From the IMG/VR virus record IMGVR_UViG_3300005533_000239, positions 1 through 26,832 of that record: a stretch of 26,832 bases of DNA. One strand, given 5' to 3'. This DNA is from a virus. Shown one piece after another: positions 7,616 to 13,908 of this stretch. Each line of letters opens with the position of its first letter. Position 1 is the first letter of the stretch. Below the pieces are notes generated by a model, which worked only from the letters and a program-made list of their open reading frames with translations, ran no database searches and had not been told where the DNA came from. The translations under genes were made by a program, and so were the position numbers.

Positions 7616-8584
7616 ATGGCAACTCGACCAATCAATTTCGCCGGTGCAATGGTAAATCCGGTACAGGGGAAGATTGACGTTGCGCTTTCGCAGTTCGCGC
7701 AACTCTACCGTAACAATTCGATGGTGGCTGAGGTGCTACTGCCGCGAGTCCCCGTCGAAGCGCAATCAGATTTCTATTGGATATTTGGACGTGAAAATCA
7801 GGCGTTGCGCGAAAACGATTTGCGCGCTCCAGCAGCTCCGGCTGAGAGAATCCAGCAGACGCTTTCAAAGAACCGCTATTTCTGTCCCGATCATTCTCTG
7901 GCGAGAGAGATTCCTGACGAAGAACGGGCCAATTTTAGCGCAGGCGACGTAGAGCAGTGGGCCACGCAAACCATTCTGGATAAGTTGTTCTTGCGTCAAG
8001 AGGTCCGTGCTGCGGCGCTTGCAGCGAATCCGGCCAATTATGCCAATACCAACGTTGTCACCTTGGCTGGCGGATCGCAATGGTCTGCCCTCGCTGATTC
8101 CTCCCCTATCAGCGACGTTGAGACTGGCAAGTCTGTGATTCGGCAGATTGGCCAGGAAGCAAACGTGATGATCATCAGCGATCCTGTCTATCAGAAGCTG
8201 AGGGTTCATCCGGCGATCATCCAGCGCCTCGTTTATACCAAAGGCGGACAAGTAACCCTGGACGATTTGGCTGCTGTCTTTGGTGTTGCCAAGGTTGTAT
8301 TGGCATCGGCGGTCCAGCTCGATCAAAACGCAGTGCCACGTTTCGTGTGGGGAAAGGTTGCAATTCTTGCGTACGTGCAACAGAACGCCAGTCCGGCTGA
8401 TGTCAGTTTTGGAAAGACGTTTGTGTGGAAGAACGCACCCGGCACAGTGGAGGGGTTCAGTACTGAAATTGCGCGTCTGACACCTGCCAGCGCGAAGGCA
8501 GACGAGTTGGCCGTCCATTTCTATTACGCACAGCAAGTGACCAGCAACATCAGCGCGTATCTGTTCAATAACGCCGTCGCTTAG
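7616..8584 (+). CDS. Major capsid protein
   Basis: 322 residues, likely an HK97-fold shell protein. It follows the scaffold and decoration genes directly, which is the standard place. Protein features fit capsid proteins of this group: N-terminal arm, FYWIFGRENQALREND, helix EQWATQTILDKLFLRQEVRAAALAA-type text at about residues 120-145, VMIISDPVYQKLRVHPAII, LASAVQLDQNAVPRFVWG, and VWKNAPGTVEGFSTEI. It is not clearly of the Mu gpT family, so the head may be a mosaic. GGAGG at 7601-7605 is 10 bases before the ATG; a small CCTTC/GAAGG hairpin (7573-7587) lies just upstream. Two GC-rich hairpins follow the stop. Confidence 0.85.
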   Translation: MATRPINFAGAMVNPVQGKIDVALSQFAQLYRNNSMVAEVLLPRVPVEAQSDFYWIFGRENQALRENDLRAPAAPAERIQQTLSKNRYFCPDHSLAREIPDEERANFSAGDVEQWATQTILDKLFLRQEVRAAALAANPANYANTNVVTLAGGSQWSALADSSPISDVETGKSVIRQIGQEANVMIISDPVYQKLRVHPAIIQRLVYTKGGQVTLDDLAAVFGVAKVVLASAVQLDQNAVPRFVWGKVAILAYVQQNASPADVSFGKTFVWKNAPGTVEGFSTEIARLTPASAKADELAVHFYYAQQVTSNISAYLFNNAVA

Positions 8585-8588
8585 GTCT

Positions 8589-8610
8589 CCGCCGTGGTTC
8601 GACGCGGCGG
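8589..8610 (+). other. GC-rich hairpin 1 after the capsid gene
   Basis: CCGCCGTG, loop GTTCGA, CGCGGCGG: an 8-bp stem with one G-U pair, four bases after the capsid stop. There is no T-run, so an intrinsic terminator is unlikely. A 3' mRNA stabiliser for the abundant capsid transcript is plausible. Confidence 0.55.
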
Positions 8611-8650
8611 AAATCCAAAACGACGGAGGTCGCGGAGAATCGCCAGAGCT

Positions 8651-8678
8651 GCCGTCCAGGGCGAAAGCCCTGGGCGGC
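8651..8678 (+). other. GC-rich hairpin 2 with GAAA tetraloop
   Basis: A 12-bp stem (8651-8662 with 8667-8678, one G-U pair) closed by a GAAA loop, a GNRA-type tetraloop that is very stable in RNA. It stands 38 bases before the start of the secreted-type gene. No T-run follows. It could protect mRNA ends, act as a weak attenuator, or be a copy of a REP-like genomic repeat. Confidence 0.65.
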
Positions 8679-8716
8679 GTCAAAGTAGCAAATCATCGTT
8701 CTTAAAGGAGAGACGA

Positions 8717-9193
8717 ATGACGAGGAAGATATCCATTGTGCTAGTCGTGGTTGGCGCAGCCCTATTAGGGTTGATGACCGCCCCTTCCACCCACGTGATC
8801 GCGCAACAAGTTGGTGAGCAGAATTTGCTCAAGCTGAGATTCGTCAGCGCTGGGGCCAGTGCGCAAGGCAGCAACATATTGCAGACTGGCGAATTGAGCA
8901 ATGTTTCACCCGCCGTTGCAACATCCACGCTCACGCGGGTGATCGCCGCGCCCTCAACATCGCAGACTTACATCAGGTCGGTCTTAGTAGAGAAATCTAC
9001 CGGCTCGTCCGGCTCTTTCACGATTCAGTTTGGCACTGGCACCAATTGCGCAACCGGCACCACAGTTGTTCTAGGGCCGGTTGTCAATCCGCCAATTCAA
9101 ACGTACTACCTGGGAGCGCAGGTCCCGCCCGGCCAGGACGTGTGCGTCCAGACCGATGCTTCCACTACGTCGGTCAGATTGCTCTTCAACTAA
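8717..9193 (+). CDS. Small secreted-type protein inside the head operon
   Basis: I do not recognise a family. I choose ATG 8717 over the in-frame upstream GTG at 8594: AAAGGAG (8704-8710) lies 6 bases before it, and the upstream extension is Arg-rich and overlaps the hairpins. The 158-residue product starts with a classic signal peptide: MTRK, a hydrophobic core to about residue 24, then THVIAQQ as a likely cleavage region. The mature part is Ser/Thr/Gly-rich and beta-prone (SSGSFTIQFGTGTNCATGT, PPGQDVCVQTD) with two cysteines. Signal peptides are unusual among head genes. It could be a cargo gene acting in the envelope, or a virion protein whose N-terminus is hydrophobic for another reason. 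Confidence 0.7.
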   Translation: MTRKISIVLVVVGAALLGLMTAPSTHVIAQQVGEQNLLKLRFVSAGASAQGSNILQTGELSNVSPAVATSTLTRVIAAPSTSQTYIRSVLVEKSTGSSGSFTIQFGTGTNCATGTTVVLGPVVNPPIQTYYLGAQVPPGQDVCVQTDASTTSVRLLFN

Positions 9194-9238
9194 ATCCGCG
9201 AACCTAGCAAATCCTTTTTGAAAGGGGTAATAAACAAA

Positions 9239-9397
9239 TTGGCTAACGATAAATCACCTAAAAGAAATTACCGCGTTCTGTACCCCCTGCGTCGCGATGG
9301 CCAGGATCATGCTGTCGGATCTGTGCTCGAGCTGACGCAAGAGGAAGCAGACTCCATCGGCACTGAAGTGATTCAGCGCGTAGCGAGGGAAGATTAA
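9239..9397 (+). CDS. Small head protein (52 aa) with TTG start
   Basis: TTG at 9239 opens a 52-residue frame ending with TAA at 9395-9397, which overlaps the next ATG (TAATG). AAAGGGG at 9221-9227 lies 11 bases upstream, a little far. The text RNYRVLYPLRRDGQDHAVGS followed by VLELTQEEADSIGTEVIQRV looks like the short Mu-phage proteins between capsid and gp36 (gp35-type position). Those proteins also have a Y.V..PL..DG opening and an LT.EEA helix. There is no ATG in the frame, so standard ORF finding can miss it. Role unknown; it is probably a minor head or connector-associated protein. Confidence 0.65.
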   Translation: MANDKSPKRNYRVLYPLRRDGQDHAVGSVLELTQEEADSIGTEVIQRVARED

Positions 9398-9825
9398 TGG
9401 CTTACGCGACTCAAGACGATCTCTCTCCTCGCCGTATTACACCGTCCGAGTTGGTGCAGTTGACCGATGACACCAACTCCGGACAGGTCAACGTGAAGAT
9501 TGTCTCGGACATATTGGACGAGGCGTCGGCGTTGATCGACTCTTACTGTCGGCAGAGATACACCATCCCTCTTCAGTCGTCGAATCAAGTCAATGGACTT
9601 ACGCTCACGATTGCGGAATGGTTCCTGTACCAGCGCCGCAAGAGGATGAAGAAGGATGTAAGCGAAGCTTATGAGTATGCGCTTCAGTTTCTTCGCGATG
9701 TGGGTGTTGGCAAGGCTTCGCTCGATCAGCCGGTTGCGGCTGTCCCTCAGTCCGGATCTGGCGACGTCAGGGCCACACAGAACGCTGAGCGCTTCAGCGA
9801 CGACAATCTTGCGGGGTACGTGTGA
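9397..9825 (+). CDS. Head-tail connector protein, Mu gp36-like (DUF1320)
   Basis: 142 residues with the DUF1320 signature: MAYATQDDL at the start, then a helix VKIVSDILDEASALIDSYCRQRY and the proline-containing end YTIPL, later LTIAEWFLYQRRKR and YALQFLRDVGVGKASL. Proteins of this family form the adaptor ring beneath the portal. The start overlaps the previous stop (TAATG) and the end overlaps the next start (GTGA), so it belongs to the same translational chain. Confidence 0.9.
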   Translation: MAYATQDDLSPRRITPSELVQLTDDTNSGQVNVKIVSDILDEASALIDSYCRQRYTIPLQSSNQVNGLTLTIAEWFLYQRRKRMKKDVSEAYEYALQFLRDVGVGKASLDQPVAAVPQSGSGDVRATQNAERFSDDNLAGYV

Positions 9826-10292
9826 GTCCTATCCCCACAATCGGCGTCACCATTAACGATCAGCAGTTGCAGATAGCGCTACGCAACTTCAGCCAGCGAT
9901 TGAATCCGCAACCTATTCTGCGAATCGTCGGACAGATCATGCGTAGCTCCATCATTCGCACGTTTCAGGATCAGGGTTCGCCAGTTGGTTCGTGGCGTGC
10001 GCTGTCTCCCGCAACTCTGAAGCGTGGCAAAGGTGGTCCAGGCCGGAAGATCCTCATTCAGAGCGGTAGGCTTCGCAGCAGTGTGACCGACAACGCGCAG
10101 TACGTGATTTCCGGCACCGTGCTGCGCATCGGCTCTAACCTCAAGTATGCGCGCATCCAGCAGGAAGGCGGATTCGCGGGTCGCGGACGCAAGGTGAGAA
10201 TTCCCGCTCGCCCCTTTCTTGTCGTCCGCCCTGAAGATCCAGGCAAGATCAAGGCAGCCATTGAGCGGTACGTACAGACAGGATCACAGTAG
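9822..10292 (+). CDS. Tail completion / virion morphogenesis protein, Mu gpG and P2 gpS-like
   Basis: 156 residues of the phage virion morphogenesis family. Typical stretches are RIVGQIMRSSIIRTFQDQGSP, GSWRALSPATLKR, ILIQSGRLRSSVT, LRIGSNLKYARIQQEGG and the end IPARPFLVVRPED. The pattern W..L...T, L..SG.L..S and YA..QQ.G with RPFL is diagnostic. The protein joins head and tail. Start is GTG at 9822, overlapping the stop of the previous gene by four bases. Confidence 0.9.
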   Translation: MSPIPTIGVTINDQQLQIALRNFSQRLNPQPILRIVGQIMRSSIIRTFQDQGSPVGSWRALSPATLKRGKGGPGRKILIQSGRLRSSVTDNAQYVISGTVLRIGSNLKYARIQQEGGFAGRGRKVRIPARPFLVVRPEDPGKIKAAIERYVQTGSQ

Positions 10293-10751
10293 ATGCCCAC
10301 TCAATTCAAGATCGATGATGCCGAGAATGGATTGATTGCCGTCCTGCGTTCCAGTCCGCTATTACCAGGGGTGCAGGTCGACGGATTGTCGAGTAAAGAC
10401 TTCGATGAGCAGGGAAACTTGGTGGCGATTCCGCCCGCCGCGCTCGTGATGTTCGATGCTACGCAGGACAATCCGAGTCAAGACCCGACTCGCAAGACGT
10501 ACCAGACGTACCACGATTTCTTGGTCTTCGTCGGAGCACAGGACTTGCGTACCGCGCAACAAGAACGAAGCAGCGCCCAGGCGCTCGTAGATTCGGTACG
10601 CGCTACTCTCGCGGGACAAAGGCTTCCGCTGGACGGCGGGACATCACAAACAGGCCCAGTGGAGCTTGCAGGTGTCAGCGCAGAGCAGTATGGCAAGGAC
10701 GGTACTTGGTATTCGGTTCGTGTGCGCGTCCAAGCTATAGCGCAATTTTGA
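10293..10751 (+). CDS. Tail terminator-like protein, Mu gp37-like (DUF1834)
   Basis: 152 residues. The layout fits the DUF1834/gp37 group: N-terminal helix DAENGLIAVLRS, a variable strand region, PPAALVMFD, YHDFLVFVGAQDLRTAQQE, a helix ALVDSVRATLAGQRL, and the closing strands WYSVRVRVQAIAQF. Members are thought to cap the tail tube and join it to the head connector. It starts directly after the previous stop and sits one gene before a small unknown ORF and the tail tube gene. Confidence 0.8.
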   Translation: MPTQFKIDDAENGLIAVLRSSPLLPGVQVDGLSSKDFDEQGNLVAIPPAALVMFDATQDNPSQDPTRKTYQTYHDFLVFVGAQDLRTAQQERSSAQALVDSVRATLAGQRLPLDGGTSQTGPVELAGVSAEQYGKDGTWYSVRVRVQAIAQF

Positions 10752-10761
10752 GGAGGAATAA

Positions 10762-11034
10762 ATGTCAGGGGAAGATTTTGTTGATGTGCAACTGAGCGAG
10801 TTTGGAGCGAAATGGTCCGGTGGAACGCTTGTGCGCGTTCACGACGGTCGACATGAATTCTCGTTCGCGCCCGGCCAAACACAACGCGTGACCAAAGCCT
10901 TCGATTGGTTGAGAGTGCTCAGCATCCAGATGATCGATGGCCACCCGCTGTTCGAGATCGCTCCGAAGCCGCAGCCACCTATTGAAAAGATCGCGCCCAC
11001 CAAGGCGCAAAAAAGGGAGAGTGATTCACAATGA
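10762..11034 (+). CDS. Small unknown protein before the tail tube
   Basis: 90 residues that I do not recognise. GAGGAGG overlaps the previous stop (starting 10750) and lies 5 bases before ATG 10762, so translation should be strong. The N-terminal half looks beta-rich (VQLSEFGAKWSGGTLVRVHDG, EFSFAPGQTQRVTKAFDWL) and the end is Pro/Lys-rich. In Mu, a short protein (gp38, DUF2635) occupies a similar place, but I see no convincing match. The end overlaps the tail tube start by four bases (ATGA). Confidence 0.7.
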   Translation: MSGEDFVDVQLSEFGAKWSGGTLVRVHDGRHEFSFAPGQTQRVTKAFDWLRVLSIQMIDGHPLFEIAPKPQPPIEKIAPTKAQKRESDSQ

Positions 11035-12344
11035 GTTATGAGCCGCAACATTTATTAGAGGTGCGCAATCTGGCCCTTGCACCCAACAAGCAGGCCGCGC
11101 TGCAGGTTCCGGTTGCGCTGGCCAGCTACACGCAACGGCCTCGTCTTCCCGGCACATCGTTTGCCCAAATCCAGAAGCAGTATTTCTCGGATGAACAGTT
11201 GGCCAACAAAGGTCACCAGTGGCCAACGTTGAAGGTGCCTACGCAGTACACCACGGCATTCGACGCCACCTGGGATCTGGATAGCTTCGTTGCCGGTTGG
11301 CTCATGGCTTTCAGCATGGGCTCAGTAGTGGTCAGCGGCGCTGGCCCGTTTACCCATGTCTTTAAATTCATTCAATCGTCGAACCAGATGCCGGTGACTA
11401 GCGTCTTATTTCAGGACACCAACGACATCTTTTACCAAATGCCGGACTTGGCGATTTCAGATCTGGTCATTACAGGCAAGGACACCGGAACTGCCCAGGC
11501 ACAGTTCAAAATGGTCGGTACCGGAAAATATGTCGACGGCGCGGTTCCACTTCCTCCAATCACGGTTCCTCAATACCTATTGGCGTCAGATACCGATATC
11601 CTGATCGGCGTTCCTTCACCGCAGATTGCTCCTGTACTCGCTCCTGTGGTGAATGGAGCGCTTGCGGGTGCCACCTATTTCGTGCGCATTACGTACACGA
11701 CAGCCGCCGGAGAAACTCTTGCTGGGCCTGAGTCTTCGATAGTGGTTCCGGCCAACAGCGTTCCACAAGTGATCTCGCCGGCAGCAATGCTCGGAGCCAC
11801 CGGATGGAATGCGTACATCTCGACCGCTACCGGCGCGGAGACCAAACAGAACGTCGCACCCAATGCCATTGGCGCTCCATTTCAACTTCCTGCGGCCGGA
11901 TTGATTGCGGGAACTGCTCTGCCGCTGGCTACGACTGCTCTCAGCAGCATCAAGGAGCGTGTGCGAGAGTGGCAGGTGCATCTTGCCATGGATATGTCTC
12001 CGCATCGGGCGCCGGGTGGAGGATTGTTCGCCACCTTTATGAAGGTTCTGAAGCAGCGAGCAACCTGCACCTTGCAGGTAGCGGCCAAAGACGTCGATGA
12101 CATGCGCAGTCTTTTCATTAACGACACGCTGAGAGAGCTGCAGATCAACATCAACAGCGGCCCATCTCAGCAGCTCTTGATGAAGTTTCCCGGCATTTTT
12201 TTTACAACCCAGCTTTCCGCCCAGGGAGTCGAGTTGACGTGGCAACTCACGGCAGGCGATCAGGACGTCATCAAGAATGGCGTCAATGAAGTATTTCAGG
12301 CCACGGTAATCAATAACGTTCCCGCGTACATGATCGCGGCGTAG
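11031..12344 (+). CDS. Major tail tube protein with inserted Ig/Fn3-like domain
   Basis: 437 residues. The two flanking parts (about 1-200 and 305-437) fit a siphovirus tail tube protein: LDSFVAGWLMAFSMGSV, VTSVLFQDTNDIFYQMPDLAISDLVITG, and the closing strands AQGVELTWQLTAGDQDVI. Tube proteins stack as hexamers around the DNA channel. Residues about 205-302 are an insert that reads as a fibronectin/Ig-type repeat (GATYFVRITYTTAAGETLAG, PESSIVV, GWNAYISTATG). Such inserts decorate the outside of tails. A Mu-type sheath gene is not present nearby, which supports a non-contractile tail. ATG overlaps the previous stop; a run AAAAGGGAGAG lies upstream. Confidence 0.78.
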   Translation: MSYEPQHLLEVRNLALAPNKQAALQVPVALASYTQRPRLPGTSFAQIQKQYFSDEQLANKGHQWPTLKVPTQYTTAFDATWDLDSFVAGWLMAFSMGSVVVSGAGPFTHVFKFIQSSNQMPVTSVLFQDTNDIFYQMPDLAISDLVITGKDTGTAQAQFKMVGTGKYVDGAVPLPPITVPQYLLASDTDILIGVPSPQIAPVLAPVVNGALAGATYFVRITYTTAAGETLAGPESSIVVPANSVPQVISPAAMLGATGWNAYISTATGAETKQNVAPNAIGAPFQLPAAGLIAGTALPLATTALSSIKERVREWQVHLAMDMSPHRAPGGGLFATFMKVLKQRATCTLQVAAKDVDDMRSLFINDTLRELQININSGPSQQLLMKFPGIFFTTQLSAQGVELTWQLTAGDQDVIKNGVNEVFQATVINNVPAYMIAA

Positions 12345-12355
12345 AAAGGAGGACG

Positions 12356-12565
12356 ATGCAAAACTTGGAAACCATTTTCCAGTACCACTCGCCTCGCGAG
12401 GATCAGCTGCCTAAGTATTCGGCGATCAGAGAGGCCGCAAAGCAATTCGCCAAAGTGGTGCTTGAAAACACTCCCAAGTGCGCTGACCAGACGGCGGCTA
12501 TCAGGAAGATACGTGAGTCCATGATGACTGCCAATGCTGCCATCGCTCTTGACGGGATCTGCTGA
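12356..12565 (+). CDS. Acb2/Tad1 hairpin-domain protein, predicted cyclic-nucleotide sponge
   Basis: 69 residues that match, from memory, the short phage family now named for Acb2 and Tad1. The pattern is FQYH at 8-11, a loop (SPREDQLPKY), a first helix YSAIREAAKQFAKVVLENTP, and a second helix with SMMTANAAIA at 55-64. Characterised members bind and sequester nucleotide signals, blocking CBASS (Acb2) or Thoeris (Tad1). Relatives often read Y.PP...Q...Y..IR, TP and MWANAAIA; here Trp is replaced by Thr. AAAGGAGG (12345-12352) gives a very strong ribosome site with a short 3-base spacer. The gene sits between tail tube and chaperone-position genes. Binding activity is inference. Confidence 0.72.
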   Translation: MQNLETIFQYHSPREDQLPKYSAIREAAKQFAKVVLENTPKCADQTAAIRKIRESMMTANAAIALDGIC

Positions 12566-12572
12566 AATAACC

Positions 12573-12600
12573 GGGGCACGTCAATTTGTTGCCGTGTCCC
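12573..12600 (+). terminator. Hairpin after the Acb2/Tad1-like gene, weak terminator candidate
   Basis: GGGGCACG, 12-base loop, CGTGTCCC: 8-bp stem with one G-U pair, six bases after the TGA stop. The following TCCTTCTT is pyrimidine-rich but not a proper T-run. It may be a partial terminator or an mRNA 3' boundary. Confidence 0.4.
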
Positions 12601-12614
12601 TCCTTCTTGAAGTA

Positions 12615-12689
12615 CCGGTGGCACCGCTTCGCTTCCGGATCTGGCCGCACCGCTTCGCGGCCTGCAGGTCGCACCGCTTCGCTACCTGC
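12615..12689 (+). repeat. Array of three hairpins sharing the core GCACCGCTTCGC
   Basis: Three exact copies of GCACCGCTTCGC start at 12621, 12647 and 12671. Each is flanked by short arms that differ between copies but pair with each other: CCGG/CCGG (12615-12618, 12635-12638), GGCC/GGCC (12643-12646, 12659-12662) and GCAGGT/ACCTGC (12664-12669, 12684-12689). The changing but still complementary arms suggest selection for structure. On the minus strand the core contains GCGAAGC, a sequence known to form an unusually stable single-stranded DNA mini-hairpin. The array lies in the 189-base gap before the next gene. Confidence 0.7.
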
Positions 12690-12754
12690 CCGATAGACGG
12701 CTTTATCAATAGGACCATTCCGATCACATTCATTACAAACTTGGAGCGAATCAA

Positions 12755-13522
12755 ATGGAAGATACACAACCGGTGCTGCAAAAAGTCAGTGAAGGAGCGT
12801 TGTTGCCGCTCGATGGCGACAGGGCTGTCTCCTTCATTGATGGTAAGTTTCCCTACACCTTTTACTTCTCTCGCCTAACTCAAGCCGATTGGCAAACCTA
12901 TTATGAGGCAGTGGTATACACCACTCAGAATCAGAAAGAATCGCAAATCACCGTGCTGGACATGGAGAATCCTGGCATTGATCTGGTTCAGCAAAAACTC
13001 ATCAGGGTGGATGGCTATAGAGGAGATTTCACATCCAAACCCGGATGGCAAGCCAAGATCATGCCTCGGCATTTGCGGCCTGCAGCGTGGCTGCTTCGGT
13101 TCGTTGGCCCTTGTGAAGGATTTGGCGAGGATCGTCCATTCGACCCTGAGTGCATCGAAATTGGCCTTACAGCCGCATGGGGAATTACCGAACCCGGCAA
13201 GATGAGTGGCTATGAAGGGCTCGTTCACCGCTTTGCCCCAGTGACCGCTGAACATCGGCGCAAGTTTTATCGGGCTAGCAGCGAGAGCCGTGTTGTGGGA
13301 GGCAGTCGCAACGGCAAAACCATCCATGCTCTTCGCCACAGGCTTCTTTTCTCGTTTTATGACGAGTTGATTCTTAGCGTGGATGGCTACAAAGTGAAGG
13401 ACCGGCCTTTAACCGACGTTACCGAGATACGCAACGAGATGGACGGCTTCCACAAAGTAAAGGCCGTTGAGCTTCTCTTTGCGGGAGCTTCAAAATCAGT
13501 CGATACGGCAGAGGCTGAATGA
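12755..13522 (+). CDS. Unknown protein in the tail-assembly-chaperone position
   Basis: 255 residues; family not recognised. GGAG at 12743-12746 lies 8 bases before the ATG. The N-terminal part looks beta-rich (RAVSFIDGKFPYTFYFSRL), followed by a helical and mixed region with many aromatics, and an end reading VTEIRNEMDGFHKVKAVELLFAG. The gene sits between tail tube and tape measure, where siphoviruses encode their tail assembly chaperones (gpG/gpGT in lambda). It overlaps the next gene by four bases (ATGA at 13519). I see no X XXY YYZ slippery site at its end, so the lambda-type frameshift is not supported. A structural tail protein is also possible. Confidence 0.6.
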   Translation: MEDTQPVLQKVSEGALLPLDGDRAVSFIDGKFPYTFYFSRLTQADWQTYYEAVVYTTQNQKESQITVLDMENPGIDLVQQKLIRVDGYRGDFTSKPGWQAKIMPRHLRPAAWLLRFVGPCEGFGEDRPFDPECIEIGLTAAWGITEPGKMSGYEGLVHRFAPVTAEHRRKFYRASSESRVVGGSRNGKTIHALRHRLLFSFYDELILSVDGYKVKDRPLTDVTEIRNEMDGFHKVKAVELLFAGASKSVDTAEAE

Positions 13523-13908
13523 TCACCGTTTCCCAGGATCACGATGGAGTCCGCATGGCGGCTGTGGAGCTGTTCGAACAGCAGCTCCACAGCCAGGACG
13601 CGGATCGCGCTCTGGCCAATGCGTCCATCTCTGGTGAGATTGATGACGCTCTTCTAGCCAAACTGTGCCCAAACAGCAATCTCTCACCAGGATATAGGGA
13701 CTTTGTCGTCTACATGCTGTGGCTTAAATCGATGATGCATGCTGGTGTCCAATTTCACCTTACCGATGGCGAAGCCGAGGGACTTCGCGCAATTGAGGCG
13801 GCGCGTCAGGAATTTGTTGGCAAGCACCCGCCATGCCGATACTGCGGAGCTTTTCAGTACAGCACCGTCAGCATGCGTTGCCACAAATGCAGAAAGGAGT
13901 TGCGCTGA
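13519..13908 (+). CDS. Second tail-chaperone-position protein with C-terminal zinc ribbon
   Basis: 129 residues. Residues 1-100 are mostly helical (VELFEQQLHSQDADRALANA, DFVVYMLWLKSMMHAG). The end carries a four-cysteine zinc ribbon: Cys106 and Cys109 (PCRYCG), then Cys121 and Cys124 (RCHKCRKEL). The start overlaps the previous stop (ATGA) and the stop abuts the tape measure ATG. A partner role with the preceding gene in tail assembly is inferred from position. A 13-bp perfect inverted repeat lies within codons 14-26. A second in-frame ATG at 13555 lies just before that repeat and could be an alternative start. Confidence 0.65.
   Translation: MITVSQDHDGVRMAAVELFEQQLHSQDADRALANASISGEIDDALLAKLCPNSNLSPGYRDFVVYMLWLKSMMHAGVQFHLTDGEAEGLRAIEAARQEFVGKHPPCRYCGAFQYSTVSMRCHKCRKELR
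13560..13594 (+). repeat. 13-bp perfect inverted repeat inside a coding region
   Basis: GGCTGTGGAGCTG (13560-13572), 9-base loop, CAGCTCCACAGCC (13582-13594). The loop side overlaps a second palindrome, CTGTTCGAACAG (13570-13581). The repeat starts 41 bases after the gene's ATG and 5 bases after in-frame ATG 13555, so it could slow ribosomes or hide the second start. Confidence 0.7.

Noticed and set aside
8594-8716. N-terminal extension of the secreted-type protein from GTG 8594
   Set aside because: Arg-rich, runs through both hairpins, and would bury the signal peptide. AAAGGAG sits correctly before ATG 8717.
12615-12689. Possible CRISPR array (three equal 12-base repeats at regular spacing)
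   Set aside because: Repeats are too short, spacers only 12-14 bases and self-complementary with their partners, and no cas genes are near. Hairpin array is the better reading.
13500-13560. Programmed frameshift joining the two chaperone-position genes
   Set aside because: No X XXY YYZ heptamer before the gene end or before the hairpin; the ATGA overlap gives a normal restart.
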